Assembly: GCA_031399085.1 (NCBI GenBank)
Contig: JANNOQ010000071.1
Location: 62,001-126,000, forward strand
Reading direction: 5' to 3'
DNA from: R-RK-3 sp031399085
Lineage (GTDB): Bacteria; Pseudomonadota; Alphaproteobacteria; Rhizobiales; Rhodomicrobiaceae
DNA: 64,000 nucleotides
Below, one piece after another: positions 47,055 through 54,953 of the stretch. A program made the position numbers and the translations under genes. The notes under the pieces are model-generated. The model saw nothing but the letters and a program-made list of their open reading frames with translations, was not told the DNA's origin and made no database searches. Numbering within the stretch: the first letter of the stretch is position 1; each line of letters opens with the position of its first letter.

Positions 47055-47530
47055 AGCGATGCTCCTTTCCCCGGACCCTTCATGTTTTTCGCCGCGTCCT
47101 TGATGGCGGCGCGAATGCGCGGATAGGTGCCGCAACGGCAGATGTTGCCGCTCATGACCTGGTTGATCTGGTCGTCGGTCGGGTTTGGCGTCTCCTTCAG
47201 CAGCGCCGCCGCCTGCATGATCTGACCGGATTGGCAATAGCCGCATTGCGGCACGTTGAGCGCCCGCCAGGCAACCTGAAGCGGATGCATCCCGTCTTCC
47301 GCCAAGCCTTCTATGGTGGTGATGGTCGCGCCGTCCGCATCGCCGACGGTGGTTTGGCAGGATCGAACGGCGACGCCGTTCAGGTGGATCGTGCAAGCGC
47401 CGCAAAGCGCCTGGCCGCAGCCGAATTTCGTGCCGGTGAGCCCGAGTTCATCCCGTAACAGCCAGAGCAGCGGCATATCGCGCTCCGCCCCGACGTCGAT
47501 TTTTTTCCCGTTAATAACAAGCTGGACCAT
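47051..47530 (-). CDS. 2Fe-2S subunit of the molybdenum hydroxylase (IorA-like)
   Basis: A 159-residue protein with two [2Fe-2S] clusters. The plant-type ferredoxin cluster uses Cys38, Cys43, Cys46 and Cys58 (FGCGQALCGACT), and the second uses Cys96, Cys99, Cys131 and Cys133 (QCGYCQSGQ and GNICRCGTYP). It passes electrons from the molybdenum subunit, probably to a membrane acceptor. It has no signal peptide of its own and would be carried through the Tat system by the IorB-like partner. It is the first gene of a two-gene operon, coupled by an ATGA overlap. Confidence 0.92.
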   Translation of the reverse strand: MVQLVINGKKIDVGAERDMPLLWLLRDELGLTGTKFGCGQALCGACTIHLNGVAVRSCQTTVGDADGATITTIEGLAEDGMHPLQVAWRALNVPQCGYCQSGQIMQAAALLKETPNPTDDQINQVMSGNICRCGTYPRIRAAIKDAAKNMKGPGKGASL

Positions 47531-47793
47531 AAGCGCCCCCCAAATTGTTATGAAAAATTTTTAAGATTTCAGCCTGCATGCACATCATTGAGAGCACATT
47601 ATACTGTCAATATTTCGTTCCCTGCATGAATTTAATTGTTTGCATCGAAAGACCCTTCGAGGCGGCCGGTAATCGATCTCGCAAAGGCTGGACGGCGCGA
47701 CCAGAGCAGTTCAGGCTGAAACTCCGTCGCATCCGGGAGCGCGTGGTGCGGTCGGAAAATGACAGAACACATGTCAGGCCAGGGAGGCAAAGA

Positions 47794-48972
47794 ATGAAGT
47801 CAATTGTTTCGGTCATACTCGTGCTGTTTGCATTCACGATGGGAAGCGCGCGGGCGCAGGATTTGATGACTGAGAAAAAGATTTTTGAACTCGCGGAGTT
47901 CAATACCCAATCGGGGCGCACGCTGAAAGCCGTGAAAGTCGGCTGGGAGAGCTACGGAACGCTGAACGCCGATAAGTCGAATGCCATTTTAATCTGCCAC
48001 TTCTTCTCCGGCAACAGCCACGCCGCCGGGAAATATGCGGCGGCCGACAAGGCTGCCGGCTATTGGGACGCGATCATCGGGCCCGGCAAGGCGATCGACA
48101 CCTCCAAATATTTCGTTCTTTCCTCCGACACATTGATCAATCTGAACGCCAACGATCCGGCCGTGACGACGACCGGGCCGGCTTCGGTTAACCCCGATGG
48201 AAAGCCGTATGGCATGGACTTTCCCGTCGTGACCTTCCGCGACTTCATCGAAGTGCAAAAGCGCCTCGTCGAGAGCCTCGGGATAAAGAAGCTCGTCATG
48301 GTTGCAGGGCCATCCATGGGCGCTTTGCAGACCTATGAATGGGCGGCCGCCTATCCCGAAATGGTTGGCAAGATCATGCCCGTGATCGGCGCGCTGGACA
48401 CCGACGCCAATCTCATCGGCTGGCTGGACATCTGGGCGGCGCCGATCCGGCTCGACCCGAAATGGAATGGCGGCGATTACTACGGCAAGGAGCCGCCGCT
48501 TGCCGGCCTTGCCGAAGCGCTCAAGATCGTGACGCTGCAAGCCAATCATCCGCGCTGGGCGAACAAAACCTTCAACGGGCCGGAGGGCGCGAAATGGGCG
48601 AAGGAGGGTGAAGACCCGGCCAAAAGCTTCAGCGCGAAATATCTGGTCGAAGCAACGCTCAGCGGCGCCGGCGAGACACGCGCAAAGACATCGGACGCCA
48701 ACCACTTTCTTTATCTCATTAAAGCCAATCAGCTTTTTGCGGGCGGCGAAGCCAAGGCGAAACTCGCCAAGATCAAGGCTCCGGCCCTGATCATCTATCA
48801 GCCCGACGACCAGGTCTTTCCCGCCGCTTCGGTCGAGGCGATGGCGAAGACGCTCAGCGCCAATGGCGTCAAGGTCGAAACCGTGCAACTCAAAGGCGAC
48901 CGCGGCCATCTTGACGGCGTTCTGTCGCTGAAGCAGGCGGAGGCCGCGATCGCGGGCTTTCTGGCGCAATAA
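47794..48972 (+). CDS. Exported alpha/beta hydrolase, MetX-like
   Basis: A 392-residue hydrolase. A signal peptide (MKSIVSVILVLFAFTMGSAR) is followed by a homoserine O-acetyltransferase-like fold: LKAVKVGWESYGTLN, LICHFFSGNSHAAGK, and the nucleophile elbow GPSMGA with Ser174. The acid and base of the triad are visible in YQPDDQVFP and RGHLDGV. Export argues against a metabolic MetX role, so it is more likely an esterase or acyltransferase of the same fold. GGGAGG lies 6 nt before the ATG. It is divergent from the iorAB-like operon. Confidence 0.85.
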   Translation: MKSIVSVILVLFAFTMGSARAQDLMTEKKIFELAEFNTQSGRTLKAVKVGWESYGTLNADKSNAILICHFFSGNSHAAGKYAAADKAAGYWDAIIGPGKAIDTSKYFVLSSDTLINLNANDPAVTTTGPASVNPDGKPYGMDFPVVTFRDFIEVQKRLVESLGIKKLVMVAGPSMGALQTYEWAAAYPEMVGKIMPVIGALDTDANLIGWLDIWAAPIRLDPKWNGGDYYGKEPPLAGLAEALKIVTLQANHPRWANKTFNGPEGAKWAKEGEDPAKSFSAKYLVEATLSGAGETRAKTSDANHFLYLIKANQLFAGGEAKAKLAKIKAPALIIYQPDDQVFPAASVEAMAKTLSANGVKVETVQLKGDRGHLDGVLSLKQAEAAIAGFLAQ

Positions 48973-49147
48973 GGCCGACGCACGGGTGGCGGTTCCTGCA
49001 GGCGGGGCGCTTATGCTCCGCTTGGATCTCTGAGCGTGGAGGGAGCTGGCGTTTAACCAAAGCACTACGGTGGCGCATCCATTGAACCTATGTTTGGTGT
49101 AGGTATTATACCAATGCATACAACCGGCGGGATATTTGGGGCACCTT

Positions 49148-50629
49148 ATGAAGCCAAGTTCGTTTTTCTGCGCGGCTTGCGTCATCTATTCCTTGGCGCA
49201 AACGCAGGCCATTGCTCAAACACCTGCCGTCGCGTCGCAGCAGCCGCCCGCGCCGAATCCTCCCTTTATCACCAATGTGCAAGATAGTGCCATAAAGCCG
49301 GACGCCTGGCGCTCTCCCAAAGGTTCGCTCTCCGAATTTCCGATGCTTGATACGAATGACTGCAAGCAATATGGGGCGCAATATGGCTATTCGGAATGCG
49401 CTGGAACACCGCCCATTAAAGCCGACCCTGCCGTGACCCCTGCCGCCCCGGTGGCAAACGCCAATGCCTCGCCTACGCCGAACCCAGCCGAAGTCGATGG
49501 CGGTGCGGCGCCAATTGCCAATGCCGCAGCCAAGCCGCAGCGCCAGGCTCCGATCCCGACGCGCCGGTCCGCCGCGGTCAGCGATCGGGGCGCGGCTTCG
49601 GAGCAGATCGCAAGCGCCGAGGACAATTTGGCCAGCGCCTCTGATCCAACTTTGCAAGCGATGGCGGGACAGCTCGTGATCGTTGCCTTCGAGGGTCAAT
49701 CGCCATCCGATGCCGGGCCGATGGCTGCCGCGTCGGCGCTCAAATCGGGGGCGATATCCGGTGTGTTGATAAGGGATGGCAATGTTAAGGACGCGGCGCA
49801 ATTGCGCGAACTCGCCCGCTTCTTCCAAGCCCAAACCGCCACGCCGCCCATCGTCGCGCTCGAACGTCCCGGCGGTGTCGCCTTGGCGCTCACGCCGGCG
49901 CGCGGCTTCAAAAGCTTTCCCTCGGCGGCCGAAATCGGCGCGGCGGCTGATGCGCTCGACGCCTTCAACCGCTACAAGGACATGGCGGCGGAGCTGTCCG
50001 CGCTTGGCGTCACATTTAACTTGGGCCCGAGCGCGAATATTTGCGCTGCAAATGCGCCCGATAAGCCCCATTGTTTTGGAGCCGCGCCGCCTCACGTCGC
50101 GTCCTTCGCGACCGCATTCAATTTCGGTCATCATGAGGCCGGTGTCTTGGCTGGGACGCGCTATGCCATGTCGGCCGGTGACCCGTCAAATATCGAAGCG
50201 CTGCGCGATGTCATGAGGCGATTGGCGCCCGACGCGTTGGTGGTCGGCTTCGATGGTGGAGGCCCTGCGTCCCGAGATGCTGCTGCCAAGGCTCTGGCTT
50301 CAGTGCGGGAGACGGGTTTCGATGGCGTATTCGCCGTGGAAATTGCTGGAGCGAAAAGCGCGGCCGATCTCGGCGATGCAGTTGTTCAAGCGGTCGAGAC
50401 CGGCGCGGATGTCGTGCTGTTGATCGAGCCGCGTCGCGACCAGGTGGAAACGTGGGGTCCGGCTGTCGAAGCCCTGAAATCTGCTGTTCAATCGGGGCGC
50501 ATTGCGATGCCGCGCCTTGAGGAGTCGAACCGCCGCGTGGCCCAGCTGCGGGCGCGCTTGCGCGACTGGAAAAATGGCCCGGTCGGCGACATCACGTCTT
50601 CGACGGGAACGGGCACGATGGCCCGCTAG
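49148..50629 (+). CDS. Exported degenerate GH3 (NagZ-like) protein
   Basis: A 493-residue exported protein. A signal peptide precedes a 130-residue low-complexity linker (Ala/Pro-rich). From about residue 170 the sequence follows the GH3 TIM barrel of NagZ: AGQLVIVAFEG, GAISGVLIRDGNVKDAAQLR, then PPIVALERPGGVALALT where NagZ has a DQEGG-type segment, and ELSALGVTFNLGPSANI. The NagZ catalytic loop KHFPGHG is replaced by NFGHHEAG and later DGGGPA, so glycosidase activity is doubtful. It may be a binding or regulatory protein of the cell wall. Confidence 0.65.
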   Translation: MKPSSFFCAACVIYSLAQTQAIAQTPAVASQQPPAPNPPFITNVQDSAIKPDAWRSPKGSLSEFPMLDTNDCKQYGAQYGYSECAGTPPIKADPAVTPAAPVANANASPTPNPAEVDGGAAPIANAAAKPQRQAPIPTRRSAAVSDRGAASEQIASAEDNLASASDPTLQAMAGQLVIVAFEGQSPSDAGPMAAASALKSGAISGVLIRDGNVKDAAQLRELARFFQAQTATPPIVALERPGGVALALTPARGFKSFPSAAEIGAAADALDAFNRYKDMAAELSALGVTFNLGPSANICAANAPDKPHCFGAAPPHVASFATAFNFGHHEAGVLAGTRYAMSAGDPSNIEALRDVMRRLAPDALVVGFDGGGPASRDAAAKALASVRETGFDGVFAVEIAGAKSAADLGDAVVQAVETGADVVLLIEPRRDQVETWGPAVEALKSAVQSGRIAMPRLEESNRRVAQLRARLRDWKNGPVGDITSSTGTGTMAR

Positions 50630-50648
50630 CGCCGCGAGGACTGCCTCG

Positions 50649-51821
50649 TCAAGCGGCAACACTCTCCGCCAGCGACAGCCGGCTGACGAGCGATTCAATC
50701 AGCGAATTGAGGACGAGACGACCTTGCGGTGTTGCGACAAGCCGGTCGTCCGAAACATCGTCGCGCAAAAGCCCGTCCTGCGTCAGTATCCGCTTCGCAT
50801 CCGTGGAAATCGCATAGCCAGTCCGCGCGTGCAGCCGTCGCGTGGACAGCCCGTCGCTAAGGCGCAAGCCCATCAGCAGCATCTCCTCGGCTTGCTCCAG
50901 CCTGGCGAGCGGGTCACGTTGAACGAGGCCGTGTCCTTCCCGCCCGACCTGCGCCGCCCATTTCGCGGGGTCGCGTTCGGTGGATAGCGCGAGACGGCCG
51001 GTTGGACCTTCGATGCGGCCATGCGCGCCCGGGCCAATCCCGGCGTATTCGCCGTAACGCCAGTAAAGCAGATTGTGGCGCGCTTCCTCGCCCGGCCGCG
51101 CATGGTTCGACACCTCATAGGCCGGAAGCCCCGCCGCCTCGCAGATTTCCTGCGTCAGTTCGTAAAGCTGCGCGGCTTGATCGCCGTCTGGGACATGAAG
51201 CTTGCCGCTCTCGTGCAGCCGGTAAAATGCCGTGCCTGGTTCGATCGTAAGCTGGTAGAGCGAGAGATGCCCCGCCGCCAGCGCCAGCGCTTGGGTCAGC
51301 TCGGCGCGCCATTCAGCGGGCGTCTGCTCCGGACGGGCGTAGATCAAATCGAAGGAGACCCTGTCAAAATGGGCGTTGGCGATGCCGATCGCCTGCCGCG
51401 CCTCGGCGGCGTTATGGAGTCGACCTAGAAAGCGAAGCTGATCGTCGCGTAAAGACTGCACCCCGAGCGAGACGCGATTGATGCCCGCGCCGCGAAACTC
51501 GGCAAATCGGCCCGCTTCGACGCTGGACGGATTGGCTTCGAGCGTGATTTCGGCATCTGGCTCCACGGTCCAATGCGAGGCGATGGCGTCCAAAACACGC
51601 CCGGCGGTCGACGGCAGCATCAGCGACGGCGTGCCGCCACCAAAAAAGACGCTGGTCACCCTCCGCCCCGGCGCAAGCTCCGCGTAAAAACTCAGCTCCC
51701 GCAGCACGGCGGCAAGGTAGCCCGCTTCGCTCACCTCGCGCTTCACATGCGAATTGAAATCGCAATAGGGGCATTTGGCGGCGCAATAGGGCCAGTGAAT
51801 GTAGATGCCGAAAGCGTCCAT
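50649..51821 (-). CDS. hemW: HemW, radical SAM family haem chaperone
   Basis: A 390-residue radical SAM protein (coproporphyrinogen-III-oxidase-like family). The [4Fe-4S] motif Cys13-x3-Cys17-x2-Cys20 is in IHWPYCAAKCPYCDFNSH. VFFGGGTPSLM and ITLEANPSS are the characteristic SAM-binding segments and the C-terminal HemN-like domain follows. HemW binds haem and hands it to respiratory enzymes; it lacks the extra residues needed to act as an oxidase. It is the third gene of the rph-rdgB-hemW run, six nt after rdgB. Confidence 0.92.
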   Translation of the reverse strand: MDAFGIYIHWPYCAAKCPYCDFNSHVKREVSEAGYLAAVLRELSFYAELAPGRRVTSVFFGGGTPSLMLPSTAGRVLDAIASHWTVEPDAEITLEANPSSVEAGRFAEFRGAGINRVSLGVQSLRDDQLRFLGRLHNAAEARQAIGIANAHFDRVSFDLIYARPEQTPAEWRAELTQALALAAGHLSLYQLTIEPGTAFYRLHESGKLHVPDGDQAAQLYELTQEICEAAGLPAYEVSNHARPGEEARHNLLYWRYGEYAGIGPGAHGRIEGPTGRLALSTERDPAKWAAQVGREGHGLVQRDPLARLEQAEEMLLMGLRLSDGLSTRRLHARTGYAISTDAKRILTQDGLLRDDVSDDRLVATPQGRLVLNSLIESLVSRLSLAESVAA

Positions 51822-51826
51822 GAGCC

Positions 51827-52444
51827 TTATATGCGCGCCAGCATGGCTTTCGCAAAGGCTTCGAAGGCGCGCGCGCGATGCGAAATGCGGTGTTTCTCTT
51901 CGGGGCGCATTTCGCCGAAGGTCAGGGAATGGCCATCCGCCACGAAAATCGGGTCATAGCCGAAGCCATTGTCGCCTCTCGGCGGAAAGCTCAGATGACC
52001 GAAAACCTTCCCCTCGAAGATCTCAACCTCGCCCTCGGGAGTGGCCAGACACAGGGCACAAACGAAATTTGCGCGCGGCGGTGAATGAAGCGCACTTTTC
52101 GCGGCGAGCTCCGCCTCGACCCGCCGCATCGCAGCGCCGAAATCGCGGCGCTCGCCCGCCCACCTGGCGGAATAGACTCCGGGTGCGCCGCCGAGCGCGT
52201 CGATCTCGATGCCCGAATCATCGGCGAGCGCGGGCAAACCTGCCGCCTTCGCGGTCGCCTCGGCTTTGATCCGGGCATTGGCGATGAAGGTGTCACCGGT
52301 CTCCTCCGGCTCGGGCAGGCCGAGTTCGCCCGATGAGACGAGCGCGATCTGCATCGGCGCAAGCAGGGCGCGGAACTCCACGACCTTGCCCTTGTTGTGG
52401 CTGGCGATGACCAGCCTGTCGCCCGGCGCAAGCGGCTTCATCAT
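51827..52444 (-). CDS. rdgB: RdgB/HAM1-type non-canonical purine NTP pyrophosphatase
   Basis: A 205-residue nucleotide pyrophosphatase that removes ITP, dITP and XTP. The nucleotide-binding opening VIASHNKGKVVEFRALLAP is complete, and ALADDSGIEIDALGGAPGVY and FPPRGDNGFGYDPIFVADGH are the active-site signatures. Its start codon overlaps the stop of rph by one base, which shows coupling. It lies before hemW on the same strand, an order common in alphaproteobacteria. Confidence 0.95.
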   Translation of the reverse strand: MMKPLAPGDRLVIASHNKGKVVEFRALLAPMQIALVSSGELGLPEPEETGDTFIANARIKAEATAKAAGLPALADDSGIEIDALGGAPGVYSARWAGERRDFGAAMRRVEAELAAKSALHSPPRANFVCALCLATPEGEVEIFEGKVFGHLSFPPRGDNGFGYDPIFVADGHSLTFGEMRPEEKHRISHRARAFEAFAKAMLARI

Positions 52445-53157
52445 TAGCTGACGGTAAGCTTTTGCAGGCTGACCAGTTCGCGGATGCCTTTTTTCGCCAG
52501 CGCCATGAGTTCGGCGAACATCTCTTCGGAAAATGCCTCGCGCTCGGCCGTGCCCTGGATTTCGACAATGCCGCCCTTGCCGGTCATGACGAAATTGGAA
52601 TCGGCATCGGCGTCCGAATCCTCCGCATAATCGAGGTCGAGCACCGCTTGGCCCTTATAAATGCCGCAGGAAATCGCGGCGACATGATCCTTCAGCACAT
52701 TGGCGCGAATCATGTCGCGCGCCTGCATCCATTGCAGGCAATCGTGCAGCGCCACCCAGCCGCCCGTGATCGCCGCCGTGCGGGTGCCGCCATCGGCCTG
52801 AATCACATCGCAATCGAGCGTGATCTGATGCTCGCCGAGCGCCTGCAAATCCACCACCGCCCGCAGCGACCGGCCGATGAGCCGCTGAATTTCCTGCGAC
52901 CGGCCGGATTGATGGCCCGTCGTCGATTCCCGCCGCGTGCGTTCGGTCGTGGCGCGCGGCAGCATCCCATATTCCGCCGTCACCCAGCCGCGCCCCTGCC
53001 CCTTCAGCCATGGCGGCAGGCGGTCCTCGACGGAAGCGGTGCACAGGACGTGGGTGTTGCCGAATTTGATCAGGCAGGAGCCTTCAGCGTGCAGCGACAC
53101 GGCGCGCTCGAGCGCGACCGGCCGCAATATGTCATTTTCGCGTTTCGACGGTCGCAT
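52444..53157 (-). CDS. rph: Ribonuclease PH
   Basis: A 237-residue phosphorolytic exoribonuclease that trims tRNA 3' ends. MRPSKRENDILRPVALERAV opens the standard N-terminus; GSCLIKFGNTHVLCTASVED, ATTERTRRES and RAVVDLQALGEHQITLDCDV are family motifs, and MTGKGGIVEIQGTAE lies near the end. The start at 53157 is chosen because it gives the normal length; upstream in-frame codons lack homology. It begins the rph-rdgB-hemW run. An adjacent hrcA, often found divergent in this group, is not present; ogt lies there instead. Confidence 0.95.
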   Translation of the reverse strand: MRPSKRENDILRPVALERAVSLHAEGSCLIKFGNTHVLCTASVEDRLPPWLKGQGRGWVTAEYGMLPRATTERTRRESTTGHQSGRSQEIQRLIGRSLRAVVDLQALGEHQITLDCDVIQADGGTRTAAITGGWVALHDCLQWMQARDMIRANVLKDHVAAISCGIYKGQAVLDLDYAEDSDADADSNFVMTGKGGIVEIQGTAEREAFSEEMFAELMALAKKGIRELVSLQKLTVS

Positions 53158-53395
53158 GTTGCTCATCCGAGGACGGAGTGGGAAAGCGGCCACCCTACGC
53201 AAGAGCCGGGTTGCGGGCAACTGTTGTTCAGCCCGATCCACGGGAGATTTCCGCATTTAAAGCCTGCAAAATGTTGGGATCGTAACCTGCGGCTCGGAAG
53301 CAAAATGATGTACGTAACCACCCTCTGCGTCCGAAAACCGCCAGCAAATCCTGCAATGCAATGCCAAAAAAGACCCAACTGAAACGGAGGCAAGC

Positions 53396-53959
53396 GTGCC
53401 CCAACCCGAATTTCATTTCACCGTGTCGCCAATGCCCAGCCCGATTGGCGAGATGCGGCTCGTCACCGATGAACGCGGGGTTCTGCGCGCCCTGGATTGG
53501 ACCGATCATAGGGAGCGCATGCAGCGTCTTCTCGCTCGCCATTACGGCCACGATAGGGTTCGGCTCACGGACGGACCCACGCCAGCCGCGCTTAGCGATC
53601 GGCTCGATGCGTATTTCGCCGGCGAGCTCGATGCGATCGAAGACGTGCCGGTCGAAACGCGGGGCACACTGTTTCAGCGGCAAGTCTGGACGGCGTTGCG
53701 GCTCATTCCCTCGGGACAGACCGTCAGCTACAGCGCGCAGGCGGCAAAGATCGGACGCCCGTCGGCGGTGCGCGCGGTTGGGCTGGCCAACGGCGCCAAT
53801 CCCGTTGGGCTGGTTGTGCCCTGCCACCGCGTCATCGGCGCGGATGGGTCTCTTACTGGCTACGGTGGTGGGATGCAGCGCAAAACCTGGCTGCTTCGCC
53901 ATGAGGGGGCCAGGTTCAAGCAGACCGCCGAACAAGCAACGCTTTCCTTGCCGCTTTGA
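53396..53959 (+). CDS. ogt: Methylated-DNA--protein-cysteine methyltransferase
   Basis: A 187-residue suicide methyltransferase that removes O6-methylguanine and O4-methylthymine lesions. The active-site motif is VVPCHRVIGADG with acceptor Cys143, and FQRQVWTALRLIPSGQTVSY is the DNA-binding helix region. It has no Ada zinc or AraC domain. A GTG start follows a clear CGGAGG ribosome site. It is the third alkylation repair activity in the window, 43 kb from ada, and converges on a DUF1194 gene. Confidence 0.93.
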   Translation: MPQPEFHFTVSPMPSPIGEMRLVTDERGVLRALDWTDHRERMQRLLARHYGHDRVRLTDGPTPAALSDRLDAYFAGELDAIEDVPVETRGTLFQRQVWTALRLIPSGQTVSYSAQAAKIGRPSAVRAVGLANGANPVGLVVPCHRVIGADGSLTGYGGGMQRKTWLLRHEGARFKQTAEQATLSLPL

Positions 53960-53970
53960 CCGCCACACTC

Positions 53971-54735
53971 TTAATCCGGCGGCGATGGCACCAGGTCTTT
54001 GGCAAAGCCTAGCCGCACTTTGCCATCCGGCTGCAGGCCGGCGATTTCAAGAATCAACTTGCGTCGCACGGCCAGCTCGAAGCTCTCGCGATCCTTGGCC
54101 GTGACCACGAACGCGCCGGGTCCGCCGATGATTTGCTGCTCGAACGCTTTCTCCAGATCGTAGGAGACAGGCCGCCCGCCGCAATCCGCCTCGCGGCACA
54201 GGATCGGCAGTCCATTAATGACGATCCCTGCGGCAACCGCCGCGTCTCTCGCCGCGCTGATCGAGACGCCGTCCCAGCTATTGGCGCTGTCGCCGGAGAG
54301 GTCCATGACCATCCGCTCGCCGCGATAGGCGTTCGTCTGGATCAGCTCGCGGCCTTTCTCCAGCGCGCTGCCAATGGCGTTATAGCCGTAGGCCCGCTTC
54401 GGCGCGGCAACCAGCGCGGCCGCGAAGCCCTTCGCGCTTTCGAGGCCGTCGATGATCGTCCAGGGCACGACGACATCCTGATGCCGGGCGTCACCCCATT
54501 CGACATAGGTCACGGCAATGCGTTGGAGCGGGCCTTGTTTGATGGCGCTGAGCACGTCCGGATGCGTCAAAGCCTCCGCGTGGCCATTCCGCTGAAAGGC
54601 CGTTTCGGCACTGTCAATGGAGCCAGAACTGTCGGCGAGGAAGACGAGCTCGATGTCGACATCCTCGGCATTCGCGGGCGAGGCGGCGAGGAAAAGTCCG
54701 AACAAGCAAGCCGAAATCAGACAATGTGAAATCAT
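53971..54735 (-). CDS. Exported DUF1194 (VWA-like) protein
   Basis: A 254-residue exported protein of the DUF1194 family. A signal peptide (ISACLFGLFLAASPANAEDV) leads to a VWA-like fold with the MIDAS motif DSSGS in IELVFLADSSGSIDSAE, then MVMDLSGDSANSWDG. Cys pair in PILCREADCGG may be disulfide-bonded. It probably binds a divalent cation and acts in the periplasm, possibly in protein interaction. A start 12 codons upstream is an alternative. Convergent with ogt. Confidence 0.85.
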   Translation of the reverse strand: MISHCLISACLFGLFLAASPANAEDVDIELVFLADSSGSIDSAETAFQRNGHAEALTHPDVLSAIKQGPLQRIAVTYVEWGDARHQDVVVPWTIIDGLESAKGFAAALVAAPKRAYGYNAIGSALEKGRELIQTNAYRGERMVMDLSGDSANSWDGVSISAARDAAVAAGIVINGLPILCREADCGGRPVSYDLEKAFEQQIIGGPGAFVVTAKDRESFELAVRRKLILEIAGLQPDGKVRLGFAKDLVPSPPD

Positions 54736-54953
54736 CGACCACCATAAAAAGCGAGCACCCTCAGCGCTCATGCTAGCACGCGGCGGCCAAAAGCCGGCAA
54801 CTGCAATGCCAGGGTCATTTTAGGTGTATTGGAAGGACGAGATTTGATCTAACCACGCCCACCAAACGCCGCCCACGCCTCAAAGCAACTCTGGTGCAAA
54901 ATCAGAGCTCAACTGCTAGTTTGACACCACCATTTATTTCCTGGGGGGGCAAT

